Source: Hyaloperonospora brassicae
Lineage: Eukaryota; Oomycota; Peronosporomycetes; Peronosporales; Peronosporaceae
Length of the DNA stretch: 64,000 nucleotides
Reading direction: 5' to 3'
NCBI GenBank assembly: GCA_947650285.1
Contig: CANTFL010000080.1
Span: forward strand, 1-64,000
Positions 1-12,469 of this stretch are shown in pieces. Under the pieces are notes generated by a model. That model saw only the letters and a list, made by a program, of their open reading frames with translations. It was not told the DNA's origin and searched no databases. Position 1 is the stretch's first letter. Every line of letters begins with the position of its first letter. Both the position numbers and the translations under genes were made by a program.

Positions 1-262
1 ACGGTATGGCACGGACGTGTCGAGAAGACCGGAAGAGACCGGAGGGAGCGAAGAGTCTTGAGGAGCGGTGCAGAGAACACTTGCTCGGCAGAAGGAGGAT
101 TCGAAAGTGATTGATTCATAGGTCTTAACTCTGTCTACCCTAGACTGCATCCAATTACATGGTGCATCTAATCAACCTGATTTACACGCGTCCAATCATC
201 CTACGCGTCTAATCATCTGTGAGGTAATTACCGACGTAAAAACTATCCCAAAAAAACTACGC
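1..262. other. no gene seen
   Basis: No reading frame or known motif is recognisable before the Copia reverse-transcriptase remnant begins. The stretch could be further decayed retroelement DNA. Confidence 0.5.
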
Positions 263-1505
263 TTAAGTTCGAATTGTACCGGTAACCCTCAACAGACTGC
301 GTTCCTGTATGGAGCGATGAAGGAGAAAGTGCTCTGCGTGATTTCTGAAGGCGTCAAGATGGATGGTGGTTTCGACTGTCTCGGGTTGGTAAAGACAATC
401 TACAGTCTCAAGCAAGCCTCGCGTGTATGAAACGAGACCCTTGACGAGTTTGTGTGCTCGACTGGCTTCCAAGTGTCAAAGCTCGATCCATGTCTCTGCA
501 TCGCGACTGCAGACGTCCATTGCGTGTCGATACTGGCCGATGTATCGTTGACAGGAATCTATCTCGAGCTGATTGCGTGCCCCAATACACGCTTTGAGAT
601 GACTGACAGCGGCAAACGTGCATTTATTCTTTGTATCGAGCTTTTGGACGGTGCAGATGGCACTGCCGTGTGGCTATGTGTCAGCGCCGTTATGTCGATG
701 ATGTCCTCAAGCGCTTTGGTATGGATGAGTGGATGAGTGAAATGCTGTGGCAAGTCCTGTGGACGTGAGCTCTCGACTGGTGTCGAGCAACGCGACAACC
801 AAAGTCGATGCTCCATTCCGTGAAGCTTTTGGTGCTTTGATGCATCTGACGACTACAACGCGATCGGTTCTTGTCTATGCTGTGAGATGTGTGTCGCGGT
901 TCATGGACAATTTGCAAGAAGAACAATGGGTTTCGGCCAGGCAAATATTTCGCTACTTACAAGGCCCCGAGATGCATAGAATCCGCTACAAGTCAATTGC
1001 GAAGATCGACTTCCGTGCCTATTTGGATGCAGACTAGACTGGTGACCTTGCTGACCGCAAGCCGAAGTCTGGCGACGTCCTCGTGCTATTGGGTGCGCCA
1101 ATGAGCTGGGGCAGCAAGAAACAGTCAAGCGTGTTGCTGTCTACAAGCGAAGCGGAGTACATCGCGATATGTCTGGCGATCTGAGAAGGTAAGTGGATCC
1201 ATCGCTTGATGTGTGAGATAATGGTGGCTGCTAACAAGGAAGAACTCGAGCCCATGATCCGTGTAGACAACCAGACGTGCATCTTGATGAAGAAGAACCC
1301 TTTCGATCGCAGCCGTGCCAAGCACATCGACACCAAGTACCATCACATCCGTGATGAAGTCAAGCGCGGTGAAGCGAATATTGAGTACTACAATACGACG
1401 GTGATGACGGCGGACATAATGACCGAGCGGCTTCACGGGTCTCGTCACAAGGAACTAACGAAGGCGATCTGCATCCCTGCTCAAGTGTACTCATCGGTCT
1501 ATTGA
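263..1505 (+). pseudogene. Copia reverse transcriptase / RNase H remnant
   Basis: This is the 3' half of a Ty1/Copia polyprotein. It first reads a reverse-transcriptase thumb-like segment resembling LKQA, interrupted by a TGA at about 426-428 where the family has a tryptophan codon. An open stretch at about 747-1037 resembles the Copia RT/RNase H junction (PFREAFGALMHLTT, SRFMDN, RYLQGPEMH). The C-terminal RNase H part at 1206-1505 includes KHIDTKYHHIRDEV. Several stops and frameshifts separate these blocks, so no functional enzyme is made. The family reaction is copying of element RNA to DNA with removal of the RNA strand. Unusually, the next Copia gag begins only 40 bp after this frame ends and no LTR lies between them. 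Confidence 0.85.
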
Positions 1506-1857
1506 GCGGATTCCCTCGCATCTCCCAAGTCTCTCGTCATCAAGATGCGTACGATCCAACAGGTTATGAGCTCAAGCACAATGTCATCTGCTCAAGATGC
1601 CACCACTGAGATCCCCTTTGATAAGTTCGACGGATACAACTACGCGGCATGGTGCCGTTACATGTGGCGTTTTCTTGATCAAGTCGACGTGGCACGTGGT
1701 AAACCGGGAGACGTCGCCGACCTTCGCGGACCCTCGCGCCATGGACGACTACGTCAAGACGAGCAACATCGCGTTCGGACTGATGTTGCTTCACATGGAC
1801 GCCGGCTACCGTCACATCGTCGATGATTGTGAGGAGGCGTGGATCTCGTGAGCGCGT

Positions 1858-2904
1858 TTGAAGACGCTGTACGGCGGGTCGCAGAAGGCTGGGCGCATCT
1901 ACTTGAAGCTCCAGCTGTTCAGCATGGAGATGAAGGAAGGCAGCAATGTGATGCATCATTGCGATGAAGTCCTTGACATCAGCGCGAAGCTAAGCAGCAT
2001 CGGCGCCAAGATAGAGGACGTGGCGATCTGCTGGTTGCACAGCCTCCCCAAGAGCTACGAGAATGTCGTGCTAAACTTGGAGATGAGCAGCGCGGAACTG
2101 CGATCGCGAGACGTCGTGAGAGTGCTCACGAATGAGCACATCAAGAGGCAAGGTGACAAGACGACATCGGTGAAGACTGAAGACGCGGCGAAGGCGTTCA
2201 GTGCTGATCGTGAACCTCGCCAGTGTAAGCACTGCGGAAAATTGGGGCACACGGCGGAGCGGTGCTGGACCAAGCAGAAGGACGAAAGTCAAGGAGGGGC
2301 TCGACGCGGCGGCAACAATGCTCGTGGACGAGGAGCCAACAACGTTCAGTGGCGAACCAACAGCAACTACGACGACGAATACGATCGAGTTGCGTTTGCG
2401 ATTTCGCTGGAGGCTGGATTTTCAACGGGCAAGAATATGCCAGGGATGTGGGCGGTCGACAGCGGTGCGACGCATCATATCTGCGACGACAAGGTCAAGC
2501 TTACAAGCCTGAATGATCGAGGGGAATGCGAGCTATCGGTGGCTGATGGCAGCAAGGCTGCGATCAAGGGTGTGGGAACCATCATGGAACGGGTGGTTCT
2601 GCTCAATGGCGACGAACGCGACATCGAGATCAAGGACGTGCTGTTCGTGCCAAGTATGAGCAAGAATCTGCTTTCGGTGCCGCAGATCAACAAGCATGGC
2701 AAGTTCCAAGTCGTGTTCGATGCGTCCAAGATGCAAGTAACGCGCAAGAATTCCACGCAAGTCGTGGCAATAGCTAATCTCGTCGATGAACTTCACTGGC
2801 TTTGCACGATGCAGCGATCGGCCAATGTGGCACCACGCGACAACGCTGTTGACCTACACGCGCAAATGGCCATGCTCCAGTCGAAGTGCTTCGCAAGATG
2901 GTGA
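1858..2904 (+). CDS. Copia gag C-terminal part with zinc knuckle and protease
   Basis: This 348-codon open frame is the best preserved piece of the Copia element. Residues 1-100 are the Copia gag helical region ([21 protein letters not shown]). A CCHC zinc knuckle follows at about residue 123 ([14 protein letters not shown]), which binds genomic RNA. Then comes an RGG-like basic stretch, and the retroviral-type protease motif [10 protein letters not shown] at about residue 200, with the catalytic DSG triad intact. The frame ends inside the GAG-pre-integrase region. It lacks a plausible own start because the gag N-terminus lies upstream in other frames, so I treat it as part of a dead element rather than a host gene. 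Confidence 0.8.
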   Translation: MKTLYGGSQKAGRIYLKLQLFSMEMKEGSNVMHHCDEVLDISAKLSSIGAKIEDVAICWLHSLPKSYENVVLNLEMSSAELRSRDVVRVLTNEHIKRQGDKTTSVKTEDAAKAFSADREPRQCKHCGKLGHTAERCWTKQKDESQGGARRGGNNARGRGANNVQWRTNSNYDDEYDRVAFAISLEAGFSTGKNMPGMWAVDSGATHHICDDKVKLTSLNDRGECELSVADGSKAAIKGVGTIMERVVLLNGDERDIEIKDVLFVPSMSKNLLSVPQINKHGKFQVVFDASKMQVTRKNSTQVVAIANLVDELHWLCTMQRSANVAPRDNAVDLHAQMAMLQSKCFARW

Positions 2905-4112
2905 CCAGCAACATGATCAAGGACGCAAAAATCACTTCCAGTCTGAATTGACCAAGTGCATGTCGAGGATGCCGGCAAGAGAAGATAATCCAAATTCTGT
3001 TCTCGAGCAACCGCGACATGCGCAGCCATGACACCTTCGAGATGCTTGATTCGACATCTGCGGGTCCATGAAGCAATCTTCACTGGGTGGCAGCACGTAC
3101 CTGCTGCTGATTGTGGATGAAGCCAGCGGATTCGTGAAGGGCTTTTGTCTACATGTCAAGTCGGAGGGTAACAATTGCGTCAAGAAGTACATCATGATTG
3201 TCTAACGCAGTTCAGCAAGAAGGTCAAGCATGTGCAACACGATGGGAGTTGTGAGTTTGCGACCGGATCGCTACAAATTTTCTACGAATTCGAAGATATC
3301 GAGCAGTGAAGCAAGGTTCCGAGTGCACATCAAGCCAACGGAACTGCGGAACGCGCGATTTGGAATATCGTTACAATCGTCCACAGCATTCTCCATTATA
3401 CGAAGCTGTACAAGTGTATCTGGGCTGAAGCGGCAATGACGTCCGTCTATGTGAAGAATCGTTTGCTATGATCCAAGATCCCGCACAAGACTCCGTTCGA
3501 GATTGTCTACAATTCCAAGTCGAGTGTCAAGCACATGCAAGTTTTCGATTGTCAGACATCCATACTGACTCCGAAGGAAAAACGAATGAAGTGGGATACG
3601 AAGGATCGTGATGGATTGTTTTGGGCTACGAGGAGGTGTCCAAGGTGCATCGAGTTTATGACATCGAAGCAGGGCAAATGATGATCAGTAGCGATCTCAA
3701 CTTCGATGAGTCGGCCTTTGGCCTTTCGATGCTGATGTCCAATGAAGCCGTTGATGGATTGGACCTCGAATTAATCGGTCTTGATGATGAAGATCCGCGT
3801 CACAGGTACTTCCAACAAACAGCAAAGCGCAAGGCCCAACCCAGTCACAAAAATGAAGACGCAAGTATACGCCGTGCGGTGCACCTACGACTAGACTTGG
3901 AAGAAGCGAGTGCGTCTGACGACCGCTATTCGCGTCGAGCTTATGAAGATGAAGAAAGAAATGCAAAAGATCAACATGAAACACCGACTTTGTCCGCGCT
4001 TTGGAATGCGGGTGTAAACGCAGTCGCATCAACAGCAAACTTTTCGGAGCCATCGACATTTGAACCAGCAGTGAGTGGCCCTGACCGATCAAACTTAAGA
4101 GGACAATGGTGA
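2905..4112 (+). pseudogene. Copia integrase and linker remnant
   Basis: Fragments in all three frames match the Copia integrase core in order: an LLIVDEASGF-like strand near 3105, HDGS-like residues near 3240, and a conserved segment near 3480 (HKTPFEIVYN). The final open piece at 3621-4112 is the typical post-integrase linker (GYEEVSKVHRVYDIEAG). Integrase inserts element cDNA into the host genome; here frameshifts and stops at many places abolish it. The same segment recurs in a more decayed copy at 7084-7620. Confidence 0.8.
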
Positions 4113-7083
4113 CCTTAATGATACTAAAAACGTTTGATATGTCTTGCTGCTTCATTCCCTCCCCTTTCATTTGCATATTTTATCCGTGTGTACATACCCA
4201 TTTAATCATAGTAGGAAGCTGAACTGTGCTTATCATTCAGGCGCATCGCCGAAGGCTACCAATATCGTGCAGACTGATCAAATCGGGAGCAATTGTAGTC
4301 CATAAAAGATTTTCATTATTAATTTTTCTTGTTCTAGTTCTTTTATAGCAGTTCTGTGTACCGGATTTTGGTGGTTTTCTATAACTCAGCAAGAATGGCT
4401 GGCAATACTCGGCCTGGAGTCTTAATCTACTCAAACTCTCATGGACAAGTCGTCTAATTCAATGCAAATTTGTCGTTCGTTATTGCCGCTTATGGTCAAA
4501 CGGAGCGAAATTCTCGTACTGCTGATAATAATCGATATCCTATACTTTCCCCCGGTCGCTGTTTGCCTCGTCGAAACTTTGCTAATGCGCGTAGTTCATC
4601 AACGACCTGTTAAATCATGATGTTTTACATATAATCCACTGCGTTGTCATTTACCGCTCCTGTATATTTCGTCTCGCCTTGTGGCACATTTTTGTACATG
4701 CTTATGGTACAAAGAGTGTTTTTAGGGTCACGATGTCAGTTCTAATCTTGTACGGTGATCCTTAACTAGTCAAAATAAGCCTCATCGCTTAGAATTTAAT
4801 ATCTTCGTCTAGAGTGCTCTTGCTGCTTTTATGATCTCCTCCCTATCCCGACTTAATAACGTGAGCTAGTCAAATGTTAAATTAGGTCCGGTATTATGTA
4901 ATCGCTTCTTGTCTATTTTTCAACCTTAATTTATCACTTTGTCATTTCCAATCTACTGTATTATATAAAGCGTTCAACGAAAAAATATGTCGTGTGTAGG
5001 GTGTTACACCTATGGCCTATCGCACGGATGATGTCAACTGTGCAATCAACCGGATGGCATATCGTAATCTCTCGTGGATCAAATTTTAATGCCGCAATCA
5101 ACAACGCGAACATCCCCTGTTAAGCTTGGTTCATGTCCAGTACTCTTCATCTGATCTTCTTCGTTATCTTATCAATACAAAGCAGGACTTGATTCGCGTG
5201 AGGAGTATCTAGGTTGTTAAGGGGTACGACATCTGCCGCATATTTTTGTGTGGATAGCCGCCCATTAACCTTCTACTTTGTCATCATATTCATCATCCTC
5301 GAGTTTCGTTTTTACTTGAACTTTCGCCGAATAGGCGTGACTAGCGCGCCTCATACGTAACGCTGTTTATATTCCTCTTCTTTTTCGACATCGAATACTC
5401 CTCTACTATCTTTTTTAGCATCACATTCTTCCTCTTTACTTCCTTGTTTTACAATGTCGACTTCTCCGAATATAATAATCAATCTAGCTTCTATGCCCAG
5501 TCGGTGTCACTCTCACATATTCTTCTCTTGGTTCAAGTCTCGACTCAACTCAACTGCGAGTGACAACCGCTAGAACTTTGATGGGGTTTTGTCGCTCATA
5601 TTTTCCGATTTGATGGTTATGTTGATTCAATGGGGTTGTTTAGCTCATATTTTCTGATTTGATGGTTATGTTAATTCATACCTTTTAGATAGTCACACAA
5701 ACCAGATACCGGGTCGCAACATTTTTCCTGGTATAGTAGATCATTCTTATTTGTAATACTACAATCGTAACGCACTAATATACGCTATCTCCGACTTAGG
5801 TAGGCGATTTGGGATGTAACGTCACTATATACGGCGTCCCTTTGTGCCCTTCGAATTTAATTTTGCAATTTGTCAGGATGAATTCTCGCGTCCAAAGTTA
5901 TATAGAATCCTTTCTGAGCTTAGCATCTATCCATGCTTACACTCCTCTGAACCCAATTACATTATCGATGCCAACACGCTTCCCCGATTTGTTCAACCAA
6001 TCAATGTGAATTCAAATAGAAGATCTACAATGTATGCACTAATTTTTACCGGATCGTCGGTCGAAGACAATTGTACGGTGCTTTCAGATGATTCGAATGA
6101 ATTTTCCGGTCAACAAGACAGTCTAGGAGCCGTTTATTGGGTCACCGGCTTGTCGCTCAACATGCATTATACGATGCCATAACACGTCACAATTTTCTTT
6201 ACCGATGTCTAAATGTTTGCTGGAAGGGTAGTATCAATCTTTATTCGACTCAACATCTTGGATCCATCCGTCGAAAAAAAACTTACTCTAAGTATCTATG
6301 TTAAACGGCATGGATAAATCAGCCCACAGGACTTACCAAAAGTGTATTTTTTTGTCTCAGACTCACAAATTATATGGTCCGTATCTATGATCATACAATG
6401 CATGTTATATAAAGCCACGTGGTTCGATCCTACTCTCTATCTTATTATCCAATGCATAACATGAGTACGATATATATAATGTCAGTCTACACTCGCTAGG
6501 TTTTGGTCGCCAAATTTGACTACAAGCCGCTAAGAGCGACTTTGTACGTTCAATTTTTCATACATAGATATACATAGGAAATTTCATACATCATACTCCT
6601 CACTATATGGATTGGCATAGAGACAAGCCCCATTAAAATCTTGCTTGCTTCATCATCTGCAATATCAATGCATATTTGCTGCGCACCAGAAAATTTGTTG
6701 CATGTGATCGCATATCGCAAAGGGGAGCAGCTTAAAAGCGCCATAGCTTCGTGTGCTGAGTATGCTCTAAAATGGTTCGGTCCATCTTGACATGGTGGTA
6801 TCCTCAATACGCATATGGTCTATTCGACTTGGAAGATACTTTGGCGTCCTTGACTGTTTCTGATGACCTGCTGTAAATTAAACAGTGATGTGCAGAAAAG
6901 AAGAAGCAAAGATACAGGAATTTGTGGAGCAGAGGACACTTGCTCACTTGAGGGAAGGTTTGATAGAATTTCTTACATCGGAGCATATTCCACCTGTACC
7001 CTATTGTATATATGTATACACAATTAGTATGTGCATTATACTGTTCAGACCCTAATATGTATGTGGCCGTATGCAACTATATG
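4113..7083. other. AT-rich gene-free stretch
   Basis: This is AT-rich DNA with only short frames. The longest (5844-6182, 112 codons) overlaps another frame, has no recognisable domain and is probably chance. It contains one short tandem repeat, listed separately. I see no tRNA, rRNA or conserved gene. Confidence 0.6.
5581..5678. repeat. 49-bp tandem duplication
   Basis: Two adjacent copies begin ATGGGGTT at 5581 and 5630 and share blocks such as GCTCATATTTTC and GATTTGATGGTTATGTT, with a few substitutions and a small indel. Confidence 0.75.
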
Positions 7084-7620
7084 GATCTTCCAAATGACTC
7101 GATGGCAGCCAATATGTGTTGCTGATTGCGGATATAACAAGGATTTGCACAAAGGGTGAAAGGTGTTTGTTTACATGACGAACTAAAGATCCAGTACTGC
7201 GTCGAAAAGAACATCACGATTGTACAAGCCTGGTTTAGCAGGAAGGACAAGAAGTTTGTGTGACACGACAGGCCCCTGTGTTCGCGACAATTTCGCTTTA
7301 TCTTTTCTACGAAGATGAACGCAGAGCCTCAAACCACTGTACCATACTCACATAAGGCGACACTGATGAGCTTGCCATCCAAAGTATCGACATTACCAGC
7401 CGCGTAGGACCCATCCTGCCCAAGTAAACACGTGTTTGTTAAGATAAAGCTGAATTGACGACTACTTAGTGCAAAATCGTTTGCCGTCACACAATAGTCC
7501 GTTTGAGATAGTCTATTATATGAAGCCAAGTATCAAGAATATGCCGTGACCCGGATGTCAGGTGTACATACTAAGTCCGAAGGAGAAAAGAATGATGTGA
7601 GATTTCCGCGCTCGTGCAGG
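7084..7620 (+). pseudogene. second, older Copia integrase remnant
   Basis: This stretch aligns collinearly with 3064-3600 of the left-hand Copia element. Shared landmarks are GCTGATTG near 7120 versus 3105, CATCACGATTGT near 7210 versus the same region near 3190, a segment near 7495 matching the PFEIVY-coding stretch, and CTGACTCCGAAGGA-like bases near 7570. It carries many stops and indels and is a fossil of the same family, showing that this Copia group inserted here more than once. Confidence 0.7.
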
Positions 7621-9433
7621 TAGGGGGGTTGACTAAAATGCGTGTTCACACTCAGACGTATATCAAGTCTGTGTTATTAAATTGATAAAATCGCCATAGC
7701 AACCTACTTTTATTATCAGACCGATAGACGATGCATCAATCAATTGATGAGTAAATTTGATATGTGTGGTAATGAGTATGCCGGGATCTTATCACCTCGC
7801 CCTCTGATCAAATGACACCGAACAACAACGTATCGTCACTGATCTTGATTTTTATAATTACAAGTTATCCTCTTATTGCGCCGTATGGAATGTTTTAACA
7901 TCCACGACATATACATGCTATCAAAAACAGATATATATTGTCAAAGGACCGCTATACGACGTGTCGACCTGCATGAATGCTTTTAGTAGCTTGCGTAGAA
8001 CGAAGCGTACTTTCAATTACGCGAAGTGCTTGTCGACTCTGAATGACGCTTCATGCGAAGGAACTCTGACTTAAGTAGTTGCAAGTATCAGACATACCCA
8101 GCTGACGTCAAGATACAATGAAAGTACAAGTTTTTGATCATAGTAAATTTCTGCCGACATGTAATATTGGCATTCAATCCACATCGACGATAATAAAGAC
8201 CGATATAGCCACTATTTGAAATGCAAATAGTGCTAGAAAGCCGTCATTTGTATTCTCTAGACGATCAGTAAGCATTTGAAGAGATTTGGAAACGATTGTC
8301 ATCAGCTACTGAGTCAGCAATGATGTGTGTAACATATAAACACAAAGAAGCATATATCAAGGCATATTTTATAAATTTGAAATAGGTACGGCGAACATGA
8401 GTAGTCAAAGGTTCAGAATTTGTGGACTTCGGCAACCACAGGTAGCAAAATTAGGGACCGCAGAAGGCTCATACGAATATGCGAGGTATACGTATCATGC
8501 GGTGCTCGACAATATATGTTAAGCATTCAAAAGCATCCAACATGCGATGAGTCGTGGAGATGTTTTGACATTGGCGTTGTTAGCATGATCTAGAGGATGC
8601 GATACTGTTCATGTAAATACATGTCACCAATCATAACATCCGTTTCATTTTCCCTTGTATCTTTTGAGTGCACTTTATTTCACGAAAGCAAAGCCCCATA
8701 GGTGCGTAAAATCCATGAATACGATCCTTCTGGTCCCTATTTTTATTCTAAAAGACGACCCACTTGTAATGAATCTCCATTGACCATGGATTGTATATCT
8801 GAAGAAATACCCTGCATATGATGTGAAGCAGCAAAATTGTGCATGATCAAGTTTACCTGACATTCATGTATTAAGCAAGCCCTATAAAGCGGCATGGAGG
8901 TGTCGAAAAACACATTTTTGTGCCAACACCTACATGCAGCTTTAGAGGTCTCTGCAAAGCGCTTTTCCAGACGCTGCTCACCGCACAATATGGTGTTGCG
9001 GTCCGCGACCTTTACTTTCAGAGTTCCTTGATTTTCGCTATTACTCATGCGTATGTTTGGTCGTTAAGGTATTTCACAACGCATCGATTTCATGTAATTC
9101 AACCAGAACAAGATGACGGGCTCCTGCCAAAATTTTCAAGTATCATCATCAGAATTAAAAACAATATTTATTACATATCAATTTGGTACGAATCAATACC
9201 CGTGAAGCGTCACTTCGTTGAAGTAGCAGCTCTTGCAGATATGTGTAATTTACATAAGCACTTATGAGCTAAAACTATATATCAGGTGCAGCATGTCAAA
9301 TTACTATTGTCGGATAAAAAATATGCCAAAGTCAATATTAACGCAAAATTTATCGACACGCAACTAAGTGGCGTACATGATCTACAAAACACATTCTCAC
9401 TAAGAATGAGCAATTTTATTGATACATTAGCGC
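7621..9433. other. no gene seen
   Basis: This is AT-rich sequence with short random frames only. Parts may be further decayed Copia RT, but I could not align them convincingly. Confidence 0.5.
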
Positions 9434-9607
9434 TAATTTTACCTCATAGTTAAAAGCGCATTTGTACCGATAGCGAATTAAGTAATGGGTTGTCTTACTC
9501 CCAAAAAGAAACTTCAATAATGTGTTAAGATAATTTTACCTCATACCTGGTAGCGCGTCTATACCTATAGTACGTGCAAGTAACGGGTTCTCTTACCCCG
9601 TTATAGT
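9434..9607. repeat. imperfect tandem repeat of about 97 bp, decayed LTR-like ends
   Basis: Two imperfect copies start with AATTTTACCTCATA at 9435 and 9532. Each ends in a TAA(C/T)GGGTT...CTTAC(C/T)CC motif. The second copy ends in CCCCGTTATA, like the inner end of the Gypsy LTR at 13,448-13,457. They may be the termini of two decayed LTRs. Confidence 0.5.
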
Positions 9608-10570
9608 GATTCTGGTACTAAGCAGGAACGATATTGACGACGTGGTCAGTGACATGCTAGTACATCCAAACGACATTGAAAGGAACACTTTCTAGCTTAA
9701 ACATTGTAGGGTATGCACCTCCCGTCCATTCGGCGTCACAAAAGGACACGTGAGGCTGCAAACGACTTCGGCCGCTATTGATGAAAACCCGACTATTCAA
9801 TACTCGAAAAGTCTTGAAAAATCAGCTATTTAGTTTGCTTGACGAACGTATATGAGAAAGTGAAGAAGGACAGTGAGCTGCAAGCATCCTTCACGAAGAA
9901 GAATGATACCGTTATCCGCTTCAGTGCAACATGCATATGGACCTACAGTTTATGAGCATAATGGATAGAACGACAGACAAAAAGCCGAACTAGCACATCA
10001 GCTTAAGCAAGCTCGGCAACTGATCGCACAATCAGCACGGTCATCATCTATCCAATTGATGGATAAAATGACTAACAAGCCCACACCGCTTAAATCAGGT
10101 CCTTCATAGAGAAGGACATCATTGACTGATATTCCGACCATCTCGTTCATCATCGCTCAGTTGCACAGGGAAGATGGAGTTTTCGCAGCAAGACCATACG
10201 CAAACGAGAAAATACCAAGTGATGGTAAGACCAGTGCATTCAAATCGGTGCATGTTGCGCGCATCAACTTTCCCTAGAACAGATTAGCTTCAAAGCCACC
10301 AATCGCTCACGAGCACGCTTTGGATGGTCGATGTTTGCGGTATTGCACTGCTACACTCCCGGACGCCAGCACCGACGTTAAAAAATTAGATCCCCAAGTA
10401 CCGCCGCGTCAACACACACTAGCGCTCGAGACGTCGACCTCGAGACAGCAAAATGCGTCGACTCGGAAGTCCTGCGGGACTGATTTATACAAAAAACTTG
10501 GAACCGGTTATCGATTTATACTGCACATTACTGCGCGGCTTAAACAAGGCTGAGTTCTATTGTGGTTTTA
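9608..10570. other. no gene seen
   Basis: No conserved frame is seen. It may hold degraded 5' sequence of the Copia element whose gag begins near 10,571. Confidence 0.45.
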
Positions 10571-11320
10571 CGTGGAGTGCAAAAATAAATGTTGACTAGC
10601 TCAGAATCCACCTTAGAGTCACGGCTGAGCGATATTACCACGAATACGTAGACATGGGGTGGAACCAGAGGCAGAATCTCGACTTTGTGAAATGCCAGCT
10701 GACTAATACGTTGACGACGACGATCGCGGCTAGCCAGACCATGAAGATCTTAATGCAGAAGAAATAATCGAAGCGTACATGGAATGATCACCTACTTTAC
10801 ATGGTTGCTGTCTACGGCGAACGGGGAGGCTCGGTCTCGCTCATCTCGGAAATCATCGTCCAACACATGTCGCCTGGGCTATTGAACGTCATGTGCGCCA
10901 ATAACGGCCCGAGTGCGTTGACTTCCTGTCGCGTGATGCAAATATAGAGCACATCGACCAGGATATGGAGCTCATCAACGACGCAGTCGGACGCAAAGTC
11001 GTCGCTGCACACATCAGCACTTAATCATAAGGAACCGCACATAATGAGGCTGTAGTAAAGTTCGACACGCCCAAGATGGATGTCTATCGAGAGGCAAAAG
11101 ACGGCTTGGATAGCATAAACATGAAAACAGCGGAGTCGACATGGTCCTCGCACTTACCTAAAGAAAGACAAAGAAAAAGAAAACCACCATCAACTCAGCA
11201 ATATGATAACATGTGGGATGGTTCTTGCAGTCAGCGACGATGGTGGCAGCGATTGGGGCGACTGGATCCTCGACAGCGACACGATTCACATTTCGTAAGG
11301 AACAAGACGTTGCAGATCGA
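10571..11320 (+). pseudogene. Copia gag-protease remnant, second family
   Basis: The stretch near 10,766-10,880 reads as an oomycete Copia gag (TWNDHLLYMVAV). It continues in another frame at about 10,935-11,020 and ends at 11,255-11,300 with the protease entry WILDSD, where the family has WILDSG; the catalytic glycine codon is lost. Numerous stops and frameshifts make it a fossil. It is not the same family as the 1545-4112 element. Together with the integrase, RT and RNase H pieces further right it forms one Copia element interrupted by the Gypsy insertion. Confidence 0.6.
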
Positions 11321-12469
11321 TTCTACCTACCGATGCGACGTTGTTTTACTTACGCTGTGCTGGAATTGAATGCTCACATACGTCTGCACTTCGTAAAAGC
11401 GATATTTGGGCTGTCTTTGCAGCGTATAAAGAATTTGTACTTATGCTCTAGTAAGAGAAATACTCGCTTAGTTGAGCTCATTAGTTGCGCGAAATTGATG
11501 TCGAAATATAGGATTTTCTAGGTGGAAGTGTCGGAACAGCATTGTAGTGGAGTAATTACTAGAATATATTTCCCCTTACATAATGCCCTACGACGTTATT
11601 ACCTCATGTCTTCTGTACTAATTGTCGTGACGTCATCGGTAAGCTGTGCGTCATAAGTTCGCTTATTATGACATTCTCTAAGTCTTTCTCTTAGGCTACG
11701 TCCAAGTTCCTATGACGTTGCTAAATCGGCTTAATATTCTGGAAATTTCGGCAGTAGAAGTAGGGGTGGTGAGTCATAAAAAGAGGCTTTCCGCATAAAC
11801 GAGCGAGTGTTATTTGTGTCTTGCATCTAACTCCATTATCAAACAAAACGGTCTACAAATTCCTATATAGTTTGAATGTTCGGCGACTCTGTGACTGTTA
11901 TCTATAAGGTGACTTCTATAAAGAGTCTCTTATATATAAAGTTGAGTGTACAACCTCATTAACTTCTTCGCCCACGGGTCGAACGGTCGAAGTGTCTTTC
12001 TCGCGCTCAATAATGATACAGTATACAAACAGCTTGAAGCTGAAATCGTCTCTTGGAGAAGCTCTTCGACCACAGCATACATTTGCTGCGGACAAGCAGA
12101 GACCGCGATTCCGCCGATATTGATGATGTAGGAAGCAACGAAAGTATGGTGAAAGACTTCTATGTCAAATCTCGCAGAATACGCGTTTCGGCTCTCCCAC
12201 CTGGACCTTGTCAGTGGATATATCAATCGGGAAGTGAGATCTTGCTTTATTCTGCGCTCAATGACTAGGAACCTTCTAGAACTTAGTGTAACGGCACAAA
12301 TTGCCCACTATAACTATTAAACCTGGCAGCTAGGGCATCGACTCGACAAAGAGTGTCCGCTATGACAACCCCACTTTCAATCGATGCTGCTATAAGAAGA
12401 TCGGGGCAGCACGGCAAGTATTTGAGGTGCGCATCCGAGCTTCTAATGGAAAGAATGAGCGCATGCGCA
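11321..12469. other. decayed retroelement or unique DNA, no gene
   Basis: The stretch is AT-rich, especially 11,520-11,940. Position suggests that it was GAG-pre-integrase and integrase sequence of the interrupted Copia element, but conservation is too low to assign. Confidence 0.45.

Larger units (their letters stand above)
1545..4112 (+). mobile_element. Copia element, gag-protease-integrase part, decayed
   Basis: The order gag, CCHC zinc knuckle, aspartic protease, GAG-pre-integrase, integrase and post-integrase linker is that of a Ty1/Copia retrotransposon. The RT-RNase H part expected after 4112 is missing; RT-RNase H sequence of Copia type lies instead just upstream (263-1505). No LTR was found at either side. 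The gag N-terminus at 1545-1857 is split by a frameshift and a stop before the long frame at 1858. Either this is a rearranged copy or it is two fragments joined by deletion. Confidence 0.8.

Noticed and set aside
5809..6182. two overlapping frames as a small secreted protein
   Set aside because: No signal peptide, no conserved motif, AT-rich context; chance frames.
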